From positions 1-26,235 of the forward strand of contig DESQ01000002.1 of NCBI GenBank assembly GCA_002361355.1: a stretch of 26,235 bases of DNA. The letters run 5' to 3'. Numbering within the stretch: position 1 is the first letter of the stretch; every line of letters starts with the position of its first letter. Position numbers and translations under genes: made by a program. The stretch comes from Lachnospiraceae bacterium UBA3310 (GTDB taxonomy: Bacteria; Bacillota; Clostridia; Lachnospirales; Lachnospiraceae). This document shows positions 15,153 through 22,285 of this stretch, one piece after another. The notes below the pieces were generated by a model. It saw nothing but the letters and a program-made list of their open reading frames with translations, was not told the origin of the DNA and ran no database searches.

Positions 15153-15770
15153 ATGAAAGTTCTTATGGTAAATGGAAGTCCGCGGGTGGACGGCAATACG
15201 GCAGTCGCTCTGCGGGAAATGGAGAAAATTTTTGAGGCGGAGGGTGTGGAGACAGATACCATTCAGATCGGGAACAAGGATATCCGCGGCTGCATCGCCT
15301 GCGGTACCTGTTTTAAGAAGGGAAAGTGCGTCTTCGACGATATCGTCAATGAAACCCAGTCCAAGTTTGAGGCATGCGACGGACTGGTAATAGCGTCGCC
15401 TGTCTATTATGCTTCCGCAAACGGCACTTTGATTTCTTTCCTGGACAGACTCTTTTACAGCGCGCCGTTTGACAAGAGCATGAAGGTGGGAGCCAGTGTC
15501 GTCGTTGCGAGACGTGGCGGTCTGTCTGCGACCTTCGACGAGTTGAACAAGTATTTTATGATATCCAATATGCCGGTGGCTTCCAGTCAGTATTGGAACA
15601 GTGTACACGGAAGAGAACAGGGAGAAGCCGCGCAGGATGCAGAAGGGCTGCAGACCATGCGGACGCTGGCAAGAAATATGACTTTCCTGATGAAGAGCAT
15701 TGCCCTTGGGAAAGAGAAATACGGGTTGCCTGAAAAAGAGCCTTTTGAGAGGACCAATTTTATCAGGTAG
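15153..15770 (+). CDS. NAD(P)H-dependent FMN reductase / iron-sulfur flavoprotein family
   Basis: A cytosolic flavodoxin-fold oxidoreductase of 205 residues. The N-terminal NGSPRVDGNT (7-16) is the FMN phosphate-binding loop, and SPVYYASANG holds the second flavin loop. Between them lie four cysteines, C47-x2-C50-x2-C53-x5-C59, close to the compact cluster motif of archaeal and clostridial iron-sulfur flavoproteins (Isf). A [4Fe-4S] cluster is therefore possible but not certain, because many relatives keep only part of the motif. The electron donor and acceptor are unknown. It has its own promoter and shares a terminator region with the convergent DtxR-type gene. Confidence 0.88.
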   Translation: MKVLMVNGSPRVDGNTAVALREMEKIFEAEGVETDTIQIGNKDIRGCIACGTCFKKGKCVFDDIVNETQSKFEACDGLVIASPVYYASANGTLISFLDRLFYSAPFDKSMKVGASVVVARRGGLSATFDELNKYFMISNMPVASSQYWNSVHGREQGEAAQDAEGLQTMRTLARNMTFLMKSIALGKEKYGLPEKEPFERTNFIR

Positions 15771-15778
15771 CAAACGAC

Positions 15779-15813
15779 AGAGCGGTCGTCTAGGAAGGAC
15801 GAACCGCTCTTTT
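15779..15813. terminator. Terminator overlapping end of metalloregulator gene
   Basis: The arms AGAGCGGTCGTC and GACGAACCGCTCT form a strong stem with one bulge, followed by TTTT on the plus strand. The left arm reaches the stop codon of the convergent regulator gene. Confidence 0.8.
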
Positions 15814-16170
15814 GATGGCGTTAAAACTTTCTTCGCTCAGATCGTGCTCCACCCGGCAGGCGTCCTCCAGAGCGGTCTGCCTGCTGACGCCCAGGCTGAT
15901 CAGCCAGTCCGAGAGGATGGTGTGGCGTTCCAGAACACTTTCCGCACGTTTCCTGCCGTCTTCGGTGAGCGTGATGAAGCCGTTGTCAGACGTGGTGATA
16001 TACGCTTTCTCGCGCAGGTTTTTCATGGCGACGCTGACGCTTGGTTTGGAAAAATTCATTTCGTTTGCGATGTCGATGGAGCGAACCTGGCCCAACCTTT
16101 TTTGGAGCAGAAGAATGGTTTCCAGATAGTCTTCCAGGGACTCGTCCGCTTTGTGTTTGATATAACTCAT
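15790..16170 (-). CDS. DtxR/MntR-family metal-dependent repressor
   Basis: A 126-residue winged-helix repressor with dimerisation domain and no C-terminal SH3-like domain, the MntR size. The helix-turn-helix lies around residues 30-53 (SIDIANEMNFSKPSVSVAMK), followed by the wing. Aligning by eye with B. subtilis MntR, the metal residues are D14 and E17 (SLEDYLE), H83 (ERHTIL), E108 and H109 (VEHDLS). MntR E99 is replaced by C105. Cys at this place is found in iron-responsive DtxR (C102), so Fe(II) is at least as likely as Mn(II). AAGGAGAG precedes the ATG. The promoter carries a TTAGC/GCTAA dyad, which suggests autoregulation. Possible targets include the iron-box promoter at the right edge of the window. 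Confidence 0.9.
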   Translation of the reverse strand: MSYIKHKADESLEDYLETILLLQKRLGQVRSIDIANEMNFSKPSVSVAMKNLREKAYITTSDNGFITLTEDGRKRAESVLERHTILSDWLISLGVSRQTALEDACRVEHDLSEESFNAIKRAVRPS

Positions 16171-16196
16171 AGATTGTCTCTCCTTATATTATTTTG

Positions 16197-16235
16197 ATTT
16201 TAGCACCGATGAGAAGAAAAGTCCATATCGGCTAA
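16197..16235 (-). promoter_or_regulatory. Probable promoter/operator of DtxR-type gene
   Basis: On the minus strand TGGACT (16225-16220) and TAAAAT (16202-16197), spacer 17 bp. The dyad TTAGCACCGAT (16200-16210) and ATCGGCTAA (16227-16235) flanks the spacer and -35 box; its half-sites resemble DtxR-type operators. The promoter match is moderate. Confidence 0.45.
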
Positions 16236-16260
16236 GAGGGATTAGACGATTCGTTTTTGC

Positions 16261-16289
16261 TTTAAAAGAAATGGCAAATATGGTATAAT
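16261..16289 (+). promoter_or_regulatory. Promoter of membrane-protein/AlkD/GNAT unit
   Basis: TTTAAA (16261-16266) and TATAAT (16284-16289), spacer 17 bp, with TGG giving an extended -10. The 5' UTR of about 75 nt contains GGCTG/CAGCC arms around a three-codon ATG GCG GGA TAA; I do not claim that this is functional. Confidence 0.65.
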
Positions 16290-16371
16290 ATTACATCATT
16301 ACAGTGTATACGACAAGAGGAGACAACAGGCTGGATGGCGGGATAAACAGCCTTTTGAAGAGAGAAGAGCA

Positions 16372-16887
16372 ATGTTTATCTTACCTTATATACATTTTAC
16401 AATTACTACCGAGAAGACGCCGGAGGAAGTGCGGGCGCTTCTGCAGTCTGTGACGGGCGCAAGGAAAAAGTGGTTTATGAATTCCGGAGTGACCGCACCC
16501 GCGGAAGACAAGGATTTTATCGGGAAAGTCGGGGAAGCGGATTTTGAGATAGTGCCGAGACTTCGGTTCGTCAGCAGAAACGACTTCCGGCCTGTGATTG
16601 AAGGGCGGATACAGGCGGAGGGAAGCAGTACGGTGGTAGATGTACAAATGCGGTTACAGTGGTTTTTGTATGTCGTTGAAGTTGTGTTCTTTGGGGTGGG
16701 TGTGCTTTTAGCTCTGTCTGCCCTGGATATATTGATGAAAGGGGATATGGAACGGTTAGCGGATTTGCTTATGGCGGTTTTTTGGATTGTTTGTGATCTT
16801 ACGTCCAGATGCTGGTTTTATTTCCCGGCCGAAAAGGCGAGACAGAAGCTGGAAGATTTATTCGGGACAGTGAGTGTGGATGTGTAA
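16372..16887 (+). CDS. Small membrane protein, paralogue 1
   Basis: The function is unknown. The 171-residue product has a soluble N-terminal half (1-100) and two membrane helices (about 101-120 and 126-148), then a short amphipathic tail. The N-terminal domain shares an ordered set of motifs with the next gene: DFIGKVGEADFEIVPR here against VFVGEVGRSDFKIVPR there, and IQAEGSSTVVDVQMR against IKAEAGETVVDVKMR. The two are therefore tandem paralogues. No signal peptide is visible before the soluble part. GAGAGAAGAG precedes the ATG. It is the first gene of a four-gene unit that continues with the paralogue, an AlkD-like glycosylase and an acetyltransferase. Confidence 0.75.
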   Translation: MFILPYIHFTITTEKTPEEVRALLQSVTGARKKWFMNSGVTAPAEDKDFIGKVGEADFEIVPRLRFVSRNDFRPVIEGRIQAEGSSTVVDVQMRLQWFLYVVEVVFFGVGVLLALSALDILMKGDMERLADLLMAVFWIVCDLTSRCWFYFPAEKARQKLEDLFGTVSVDV

Positions 16888-16913
16888 TGGCATATGGGAA
16901 AAAGGGATGATTG

Positions 16914-17408
16914 ATGGGTAAATTTCCGTATCTTAAAACTTTCAGAATATATACCCCAAAGCCCCCGGATGAGGTGTACGATATCCTGAAAGGGGAGACG
17001 GCAGTCTGGGGAATGGGTCATTTTCCTTTGGGAGATGGCGTATTTGTCGGAGAGGTAGGCAGATCGGATTTTAAGATAGTGCCAAGGCCCGCCTGGCTAG
17101 GGAGAAGGTATCCCATGACCGTGATGGAGGGCAGCATAAAGGCGGAAGCCGGGGAAACAGTGGTGGATGTGAAAATGCGTTTTCCCTGGCAGGTGTATCT
17201 GCTTTTTCCTGTGATTATTTTGTTACCAATGGGACTTTTTCTCTCGGAAGGGCCGTTCCCTCCTGTTGTATTCAAATTATTAGTTGGCTTTATATTTTTT
17301 GCCGAAGTAATTTTCTGGATTGTTGCGAGAACGGAATTTTCTTTTGGTGCCGGGAGGGCAAGGCGGGATATGGAAAAACTGTTGGGGCAAGCGGTGGATA
17401 TAGACTAG
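16914..17408 (+). CDS. Small membrane protein, paralogue 2
   Basis: The function is unknown. The 164-residue product parallels its neighbour: a soluble N-terminal domain with VGEVGRSDFKIVPR and TVVDVKMR motifs, then two membrane helices (about 94-113 and 119-140) and a tail ending in AVDID. The clear similarity with the upstream gene points to a tandem duplication followed by divergence. I chose the ATG at 16914, with AAAGGGA 7-8 nt upstream; a TTG three bases earlier is possible but less likely. It starts 26 nt after the paralogue and ends 24 nt before the AlkD-like gene, consistent with one transcript. Confidence 0.75.
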   Translation: MGKFPYLKTFRIYTPKPPDEVYDILKGETAVWGMGHFPLGDGVFVGEVGRSDFKIVPRPAWLGRRYPMTVMEGSIKAEAGETVVDVKMRFPWQVYLLFPVIILLPMGLFLSEGPFPPVVFKLLVGFIFFAEVIFWIVARTEFSFGAGRARRDMEKLLGQAVDID

Positions 17409-17432
17409 AGCGTGGATGAAAGGAGAAGACGG

Positions 17433-18128
17433 ATGATCGAAGAGATACAAAAGGAACTGTTTGCACTGCAGGATATCGCTTACCGTGATTTTCAGGCGAA
17501 GCTGATCCCGAATCTGGAGAATGGTTCCATGATTGGCGTGCGGACGCCTGCGCTTCGGAAACTGGCAAAACAGATGGCAAAGAGGGAGGAGATTGGTGTA
17601 TTTTTAGAGGATCTGCCTCACACCTACTTTGACGAAAACCAGCTTCACGCCTTTATCATTGCCGAGAGGAAGGACTTTACGCAGTGTATGGAAGAACTCA
17701 CCCGTTTCCTGCCGTTTGTGGATAACTGGGCGACCTGCGACCAGCTTTCTCCAAAAATTTTTAAGAAACACAGGCAGGAACTTCTGCCCTACGTCCAAGA
17801 GTGGATTGTTTCTGATAAAACATACGTGGTGCGGTTTGCAGTGGGCATGCTGATGGAGCATTTTCTGGATGAGGATTTTGATATGGCTTATCCGGAAATG
17901 GTTTCCAAAGTCCATTCGGAAGAGTATTATATCAATATGATGGTCGCGTGGTATTTTGCCACGGCGCTGGCGAAGCAGTATGACGCGGTACTGCCTTATA
18001 TTGAAGAGGTGCGGCTTGATCCATGGACTCATAATAAGGCGATACAGAAATCCTTAGAGAGCAACCGTATTACGGCGGAGCAGAAAGCGTATCTGAGAGG
18101 GTTGAAGGTGGCAGTGAAGAAGGCGTGA
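17433..18128 (+). CDS. AlkD-like DNA alkylation repair glycosylase
   Basis: A cytosolic, all-helical HEAT-repeat-like protein of 231 residues from the AlkC/AlkD DNA alkylation repair family. Members excise N3- and N7-alkylated purines without flipping the base. The residues known as catalytic or DNA-contacting in AlkD have counterparts: W99 and D103 in NWATCD (AlkD W109/D113), R134 in VVRFAVG (R148) and W173 in AWYFATALAK (W187). The repeated helical pattern and RTPALRKLAK near residues 37-46 are typical. I chose the ATG at 17433 with AAAGGAG 7 nt upstream; an in-frame GTG at 17412 lacks an SD. It precedes the GNAT gene in the same unit. Confidence 0.9.
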   Translation: MIEEIQKELFALQDIAYRDFQAKLIPNLENGSMIGVRTPALRKLAKQMAKREEIGVFLEDLPHTYFDENQLHAFIIAERKDFTQCMEELTRFLPFVDNWATCDQLSPKIFKKHRQELLPYVQEWIVSDKTYVVRFAVGMLMEHFLDEDFDMAYPEMVSKVHSEEYYINMMVAWYFATALAKQYDAVLPYIEEVRLDPWTHNKAIQKSLESNRITAEQKAYLRGLKVAVKKA

Positions 18129-18172
18129 TAAGACCGGGGAATGATCTTGTTGCGGGAAAGCGGGTAACAGAT

Positions 18173-18940
18173 ATGAAAAACAGGGAAGTCCTTCAAATTG
18201 CAATGAGACAGTCCGCTTTGGACATGAACTGCAATGCGGAGGATTTTTTATGCGATCATCCCGTGATCGTTAAGTCCGGTGTGGGAGCGAAGGCAAAAAA
18301 ATATTATAAGGAGCCGATAACCTGTAATCTGGTTTCCTATGGCAGCAATATTGTGGCTTCCGTACGGGATGAATACAGGGATATGATAGAGGAATATATA
18401 AAAAAGTTTACTTTTTATCACTGCTTCGAGACGCCCAATCTGAACTGGCTGAGTGAGAAAATGCTGCCGATGGGGCAGAAAATATGTTTTATGGCGGAGT
18501 ATTATCTTCCGGATGTGGAACAGTTTCGTGTACTGCCCTGTGACTGTGAAACGCGGCTTTTGGAACAGGCGGATTTTAAGGATTTGTATAGGCCGGAGTG
18601 GAGCAACGCGCTGTGTGAGGACAGAAAAGAGTGTGATGTTCTGGGGATTGGCGCATATGACGGTGGAGAGCTTGTCGGATTTGCGGGTGCTTCCGCAGAC
18701 TGTGATACCATGTGGCAGATCGGCATAGACGTGCTGCCCGCATACCGGCGGCGGGGGATCGCGTCGGCGCTTACCGGAAAGCTGGCGGAGGAGATTATAA
18801 AAAGAGGGAAAGTGCCCTTTTATTGTTCCGCATGGTCAAATATCCCATCAGTTCGAAATGCGGTCAAGAGCGGCTTTATCCCCGCGTGGGTGGAGATGAC
18901 GGTCAAACCGGCGGAGGTTGTGGATGGGATGAATAAGTGA
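18173..18940 (+). CDS. GNAT family N-acetyltransferase
   Basis: A cytosolic acyl-CoA-dependent acetyltransferase, 255 residues. The N-terminal half (about 1-140) is not a recognised domain but is typical of larger GNAT proteins in clostridia. The GNAT core covers roughly 140-245: strand GELVGFAGASAD, then IDVLPAYRRRGIASALTGKL, whose RRRGIA is the acetyl-CoA pyrophosphate loop. AWSNIPSVRNAVKSGF is the typical C-terminal helix. The substrate is unknown. The ATG at 18173 is my choice; the frame stays open back to a GTG at 18125 that overlaps the AlkD-like stop, so the true start could be earlier. The SD is weak in either case. Confidence 0.82.
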   Translation: MKNREVLQIAMRQSALDMNCNAEDFLCDHPVIVKSGVGAKAKKYYKEPITCNLVSYGSNIVASVRDEYRDMIEEYIKKFTFYHCFETPNLNWLSEKMLPMGQKICFMAEYYLPDVEQFRVLPCDCETRLLEQADFKDLYRPEWSNALCEDRKECDVLGIGAYDGGELVGFAGASADCDTMWQIGIDVLPAYRRRGIASALTGKLAEEIIKRGKVPFYCSAWSNIPSVRNAVKSGFIPAWVEMTVKPAEVVDGMNK

Positions 18941-18954
18941 GGCATCTGTTTGGC

Positions 18955-18984
18955 TTGAAACCCGGGGATGTTTAGGAGTATGAT
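18955..18984 (+). promoter_or_regulatory. Promoter of PNPOx/macrodomain unit
   Basis: TTGAAA (18955-18960) and TATGAT (18979-18984), spacer 18 bp. It lies in the gap after the GNAT gene and gives a 5' UTR of about 45 nt. Confidence 0.65.
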
Positions 18985-19036
18985 AGAGAGGTAAGTACAT
19001 ATCATTTTTATCAGAAATTTTCGGGTGGAGGAAAAG

Positions 19037-19432
19037 ATGAATCATATTGTGGAAGAATTGAAAAACGTAAAGGTTTTTTATGTGGCGACGGTGGAGGGCG
19101 ATCAGCCCCGCGTCCGTCCGTTCAGCAGCGTGGCGGAGTTTGAGGGCAAGGCTTATCTTTGCACGAACAATACCAAGGAGATATACCGACAGATAACTGC
19201 CAATCCCAAAGTCGAGATCAGCGGCATGGGAAAGGGCGGCACGTGGATCAGGGTTACGGCAAAGCTGGTGCGCGACGACCGGGACGAGGCCCGTGCGGCT
19301 ATGCTGGCCGATCCGACAGGCCCAAGCAACCTCTATAAAGTAGGCGACGGTATTTTCGAAGTATTTTATCTGGATGATGTGGTGTGCACGAAATATTCTT
19401 TTACGGCAGACCCGCTTGTGATAGAGGAGTAG
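19037..19432 (+). CDS. PNPOx-like flavin-binding split-barrel protein
   Basis: A 131-residue protein of the pyridoxamine 5'-phosphate oxidase-like split beta-barrel superfamily, which binds FMN, F420 or haem. The pattern VKVFYVATVEGDQPRVRPFS (residues 11-30) is the typical first two strands with the flavin-phosphate arginines. LCTNNTKEIYRQI and NPKVEISGM complete the fold. Relatives include general stress protein 26-like and pyridoxamine oxidase-like proteins of clostridia; the substrate is unknown. I chose the ATG at 19037 with GGAGGA upstream rather than the GTG at 19025, which forms part of the SD. The macrodomain gene follows after 4 bp and uses an SD inside this gene's last codons, so the two are coupled. 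Confidence 0.87.
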   Translation: MNHIVEELKNVKVFYVATVEGDQPRVRPFSSVAEFEGKAYLCTNNTKEIYRQITANPKVEISGMGKGGTWIRVTAKLVRDDRDEARAAMLADPTGPSNLYKVGDGIFEVFYLDDVVCTKYSFTADPLVIEE

Positions 19433-19436
19433 CGGG

Positions 19437-20261
19437 ATGGAGACGGCAGATCTTTTACTGGAACAGTTAAAAGAGGATTCTGAGGAATATAAGTTTTTAC
19501 AGGTTGATATAAGCAATGTGGGCGAAAAGAAAAATGCGATTCGCTCTTTGATGAATATTCGTATGCCGAAAAGCATTCCTCCGCAGTTGCAGGAAGTGCA
19601 GGACAAATATCTGCGGGAAGAACTTGCGCTAAAGGGCGTTGTGGCGCTTTCGGATATTCCGACCATAAGGGAGCAGTTTGGAAGCCAAATGCTTTTTGCG
19701 GATAAGCTGTCTGTCTGGCAGGGGGATATCACCAGACTGCAGGTTGGCGCGATTGTAAATGCGGCTAATTCTCAGATGCTTGGGTGTTTTGTGCCTTGTC
19801 ACCGATGCATTGACAATGCGATTCACAGCGCGGCGGGGATGCAGCTTCGGGAGGAGTGCGCCCATATCATGACGGATCGGCGGATGCGTTACGGGAAACG
19901 GTATGAGGAACCAACCGGGACGGCAACGCTGACCTCAGCCTATAACCTGCCCTGCGATCATGTGATTCATACGGTGGGGCCGATTGTCTATGGAGGTCTG
20001 AATGAGGCGCTGTGCCGTGATTTACGGAATTGCTATGAAAATGTATTGCAGTGCTGTCTGGAAAATGGTATCACATCGGTTGCTTTCTGCTGTATTTCCA
20101 CGGGAGAGTTTCATTTTCCCAATGACAAGGCGGCACAGATCGCTGTGGAAACGGTGTCTGCTTTTATGGAGGAGCACGGTGACGCCATGGAGCGGGTGAT
20201 CTTCAATGTGTTTAAGGACAGTGACAGAACTATATATGAAGAACTGATAAGGGCGTTGTGA
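19437..20261 (+). CDS. Zinc-type macrodomain ADP-ribose hydrolase
   Basis: A cytosolic 274-residue macrodomain protein, probably an ADP-ribosyl hydrolase that reverses protein ADP-ribosylation. The first ~85 residues are a helical extension. The macrodomain begins at KLSVWQGDITRL (90-101), with the ADP-ribose loop IVNAANSQ (106-113). The cluster C117, C121, H122, C124 followed by IDNAIHSAAG matches the zinc-containing macrodomain group of Staphylococcus and Streptococcus, where zinc sits in the active site. CISTGEFHFP forms the diphosphate loop. In those bacteria the gene usually accompanies a SirTM sirtuin and a lipoyl carrier protein; neither lies in this window. It is translationally coupled to the PNPOx-like gene. 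Confidence 0.9.
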   Translation: METADLLLEQLKEDSEEYKFLQVDISNVGEKKNAIRSLMNIRMPKSIPPQLQEVQDKYLREELALKGVVALSDIPTIREQFGSQMLFADKLSVWQGDITRLQVGAIVNAANSQMLGCFVPCHRCIDNAIHSAAGMQLREECAHIMTDRRMRYGKRYEEPTGTATLTSAYNLPCDHVIHTVGPIVYGGLNEALCRDLRNCYENVLQCCLENGITSVAFCCISTGEFHFPNDKAAQIAVETVSAFMEEHGDAMERVIFNVFKDSDRTIYEELIRAL

Positions 20262-20274
20262 GGACGCCCTTTTT
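20250..20274 (+). terminator. Terminator after macrodomain gene
   Basis: The arms AGGGCGT and ACGCCCT surround a 7-nt loop, followed by TTTT. The stem overlaps the stop codon of the macrodomain gene. Confidence 0.8.
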
Positions 20275-20281
20275 ACTGGTA

Positions 20282-20614
20282 TTAAGTGAGTAGTTTGACA
20301 ATACTGTTTAATATAGCAGCGATTTCTTGCTGCTTATCGTGCGGTAGTGAGAGCAGTTGGTGATAAATACCGGCAGGAAGGCTTTGTGGATTATCGTCGA
20401 TCGCTTCCAAATCTTCAAACAGTTTGCTCATGGGGATATTAAGTCCTAGGGCGATTCTATAAATACTTTCAATGGTGGCGTTCTTTTCACCGCGTTCCAA
20501 CTGACCGATATAGGTGGGATGCAGACCACATATTTCGGCAAGCTGTTCTTGGGTTATATGATTCATTTTTCTGTAATGTCTGATTCTTATTCCCAATTCG
20601 TGAGTAATATCCAT
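20282..20614 (-). CDS. Xre-family helix-turn-helix regulator
   Basis: A 110-residue cytosolic DNA-binding protein with an N-terminal Cro/C1-type helix-turn-helix: LGIRIRHYRKMNHITQEQLA (7-26), then LHPTYIGQLERGEKNATIES, then IALGLNIPMSKLFEDLE. The C-terminal ~35 residues (YHQLLSLPHDKQQEIAAILN) form a helix, perhaps for dimerisation. GGAAGGATT lies upstream of the ATG. It is divergent from the MBOAT gene, and the 147-bp gap between them carries ACTAT repeats at 30-bp spacing, so it likely controls itself and the acyltransferase operon. That link is inferred from arrangement only. Confidence 0.88.
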   Translation of the reverse strand: MDITHELGIRIRHYRKMNHITQEQLAEICGLHPTYIGQLERGEKNATIESIYRIALGLNIPMSKLFEDLEAIDDNPQSLPAGIYHQLLSLPHDKQQEIAAILNSIVKLLT

Positions 20615-20653
20615 ACAAAATCAATCCTTCCAATAATTGAAATATGCATAAAT

Positions 20654-20729
20654 ACAGACTATAGGTATTAAATATATGATTCAACAGACTATTGACACTT
20701 AAATTGCAAATATATATACTATAGATATT
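20654..20729. repeat. 30-bp-phased ACTAT repeats, candidate Xre operators
   Basis: ACTATAGGTATT (20658-20669), ACTATTGACACT (20688-20699) and ACTATAGATATT (20718-20729) start exactly 30 bp apart. The first and third differ at one of 12 positions, and the first two share ACAGACTAT. The middle copy overlaps the -35 box and the third overlaps the end of the -10 box of the MBOAT promoter. Confidence 0.6.
20692..20720 (+). promoter_or_regulatory. Promoter of MBOAT/SGNH operon
   Basis: TTGACA (20692-20697) and TATACT (20715-20720) with a 17-bp spacer, about 40 bp upstream of the MBOAT start. It is interleaved with the ACTAT repeats. Confidence 0.8.
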
Positions 20730-20761
20730 GATTTTAGGAAAATATACACAGGGATGAAGAA

Positions 20762-22270
20762 ATGCTGTTTAATACACTAGAGTATATATTATTTTTATCT
20801 ATAGTTGTTTTTGTTTATTATCTGATGCCGAAGCGGTTGAGGTACCTATGGCTTCTGGTTGTCAGTTATTATTTTTATATGCAGTGGAATCCAATCTATA
20901 TTTCATTGCTTTTTTTGTGCACGTTAATTACCTATATCGGCGGGCTGATTTTGGAACGAATTAAAAGTATTAAAACAGAAACAGATGAAAAAAGCAGCCG
21001 AAGAAAAAAAACTTGCATTATATTATGCATAGCGACCAGTCTGGGTATACTGGGCTTTTTTAAATATGCTACCTTTGGCATTTCAATTTTTAATAGAGCG
21101 CTTTCCTATATTGGTATTACGCCTGTTTTATGGGAACTGGATATTTTGATCCCTGTAGGCATTTCTTTTTACACACTTCAAGCATTGGGATATCTGATTG
21201 ATGTGTACAGGGGAGATATTTATGTAGAAAAGAATTTTTTCCGGTATGCGTTGTTTGTCTCGTTTTTCCCGCAGCTTGTTGCAGGGCCTATCGAACGGTC
21301 TAAAAATCTTCTGGTGCAGTTGCACGAATTTCATTCAATTGATTATGACAAACTTCGCAAAGGGCTGATGCTTATTCTGTATGGGCTGTTTGTAAAAATG
21401 GTAATAGCCGATAGGGCGGCAATCATTGTAGATACGGTTTACGGAGACAGCTCGGCGTTTCCAGGATTTTATATTGTCGTTGCGACGTTTTTCTTTGCTA
21501 TACAGATTTACTGTGATTTTTATGGTTATTCGACGATAGCGAGAGGCTCTGCGCTGCTTATGGGCATTACGCTTATGGATAATTTTCAGGCACCCTATTT
21601 TTCAAAAAACGTCAGAGAATTTTGGCGCAGATGGCATATCTCTCTTTCCGGATGGTTTAGGGATTATCTTTACATTCCGCTTGGTGGCAGCAAAAAGGGA
21701 GGCTTGCGAAAAGAAGCTAACAGGTTGTTCGTGTTCGCTGTGAGCGGGTTGTGGCACGGCGCGTCGTTAGCTTTTTTGTCGTGGGGACTTTTGAATGGGG
21801 CTTATCAGGTGCTGGAGGACTTAGTCGATCAATTCAAACAGAAATTACAGCCGCTTGCGGGAAAAAATGCGCAGATGGTAGTGCGATTCAGCAAAAGGCT
21901 GTTTCAGACAATGCTGACTTTCTTTTTGGTGACTGTGGCATGGCTCTTTTTCAGGAGTGGGGGAATTTCAGAGTCTCTGGAAATGATCAGGAATCTTCTT
22001 GGCAGTCAAAATTTGACTATTTTGTTTGACGGTTCGCTGTATGAACTCGGTGTAGCGAAAAATTATATGAATGTGATGCTTTTGTCGATTCTGGTGCTTT
22101 TTATAGTTGACTATCAAAAGTATCATGGGAAAGATGTAGTGGAGGCTTTTTTGAGACAGGGATGGTGGTTCCGCATATCGGTTATCATGACGCTTATTTT
22201 TACGATTCTTCTGTACGGATGCTATGGAGAAATGTATGATACGCAGCAGTTTATTTATTTTCAGTTTTAA
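20762..22270 (+). CDS. MBOAT family O-acyltransferase (AlgI/DltB-like)
   Basis: A polytopic membrane protein of 502 residues that moves an acyl group, usually acetyl, across the membrane to an exported polymer. The N-terminal region (LFNTLEYILFLSIVVFVYYL) and GISFYTLQALGYLIDVYRG are typical of AlgI, PatA and DltB relatives. The signature FWRRWHISLSGWFRDYLYIP contains H292, and the conserved catalytic histidine is H332 in SGLWHGAS. Length fits AlgI-type proteins. No DltA or DltC gene is nearby, so D-alanylation is less likely than O-acetylation of a glycan. It is the first gene after the promoter at 20692 and is followed after 15 bp by an SGNH protein, the usual partner. Base composition is visibly AT-richer than the flanking genes, consistent with acquisition by transfer. 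Confidence 0.93.
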   Translation: MLFNTLEYILFLSIVVFVYYLMPKRLRYLWLLVVSYYFYMQWNPIYISLLFLCTLITYIGGLILERIKSIKTETDEKSSRRKKTCIILCIATSLGILGFFKYATFGISIFNRALSYIGITPVLWELDILIPVGISFYTLQALGYLIDVYRGDIYVEKNFFRYALFVSFFPQLVAGPIERSKNLLVQLHEFHSIDYDKLRKGLMLILYGLFVKMVIADRAAIIVDTVYGDSSAFPGFYIVVATFFFAIQIYCDFYGYSTIARGSALLMGITLMDNFQAPYFSKNVREFWRRWHISLSGWFRDYLYIPLGGSKKGGLRKEANRLFVFAVSGLWHGASLAFLSWGLLNGAYQVLEDLVDQFKQKLQPLAGKNAQMVVRFSKRLFQTMLTFFLVTVAWLFFRSGGISESLEMIRNLLGSQNLTILFDGSLYELGVAKNYMNVMLLSILVLFIVDYQKYHGKDVVEAFLRQGWWFRISVIMTLIFTILLYGCYGEMYDTQQFIYFQF

Positions 22271-22285
22271 AAGGATGTGGATAAG

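Noticed and set aside
16325..16360. Three-codon upstream ORF (MAG) and hairpin before the first membrane-protein gene
   Set aside because: The SD spacing is poor and the stem is only 5 bp; it looks like chance.
18848..19732. Minus-strand frame of 294 codons
   Set aside because: It covers the GNAT end, the PNPOx-like gene and the macrodomain start on the opposite strand; there is no family signal.
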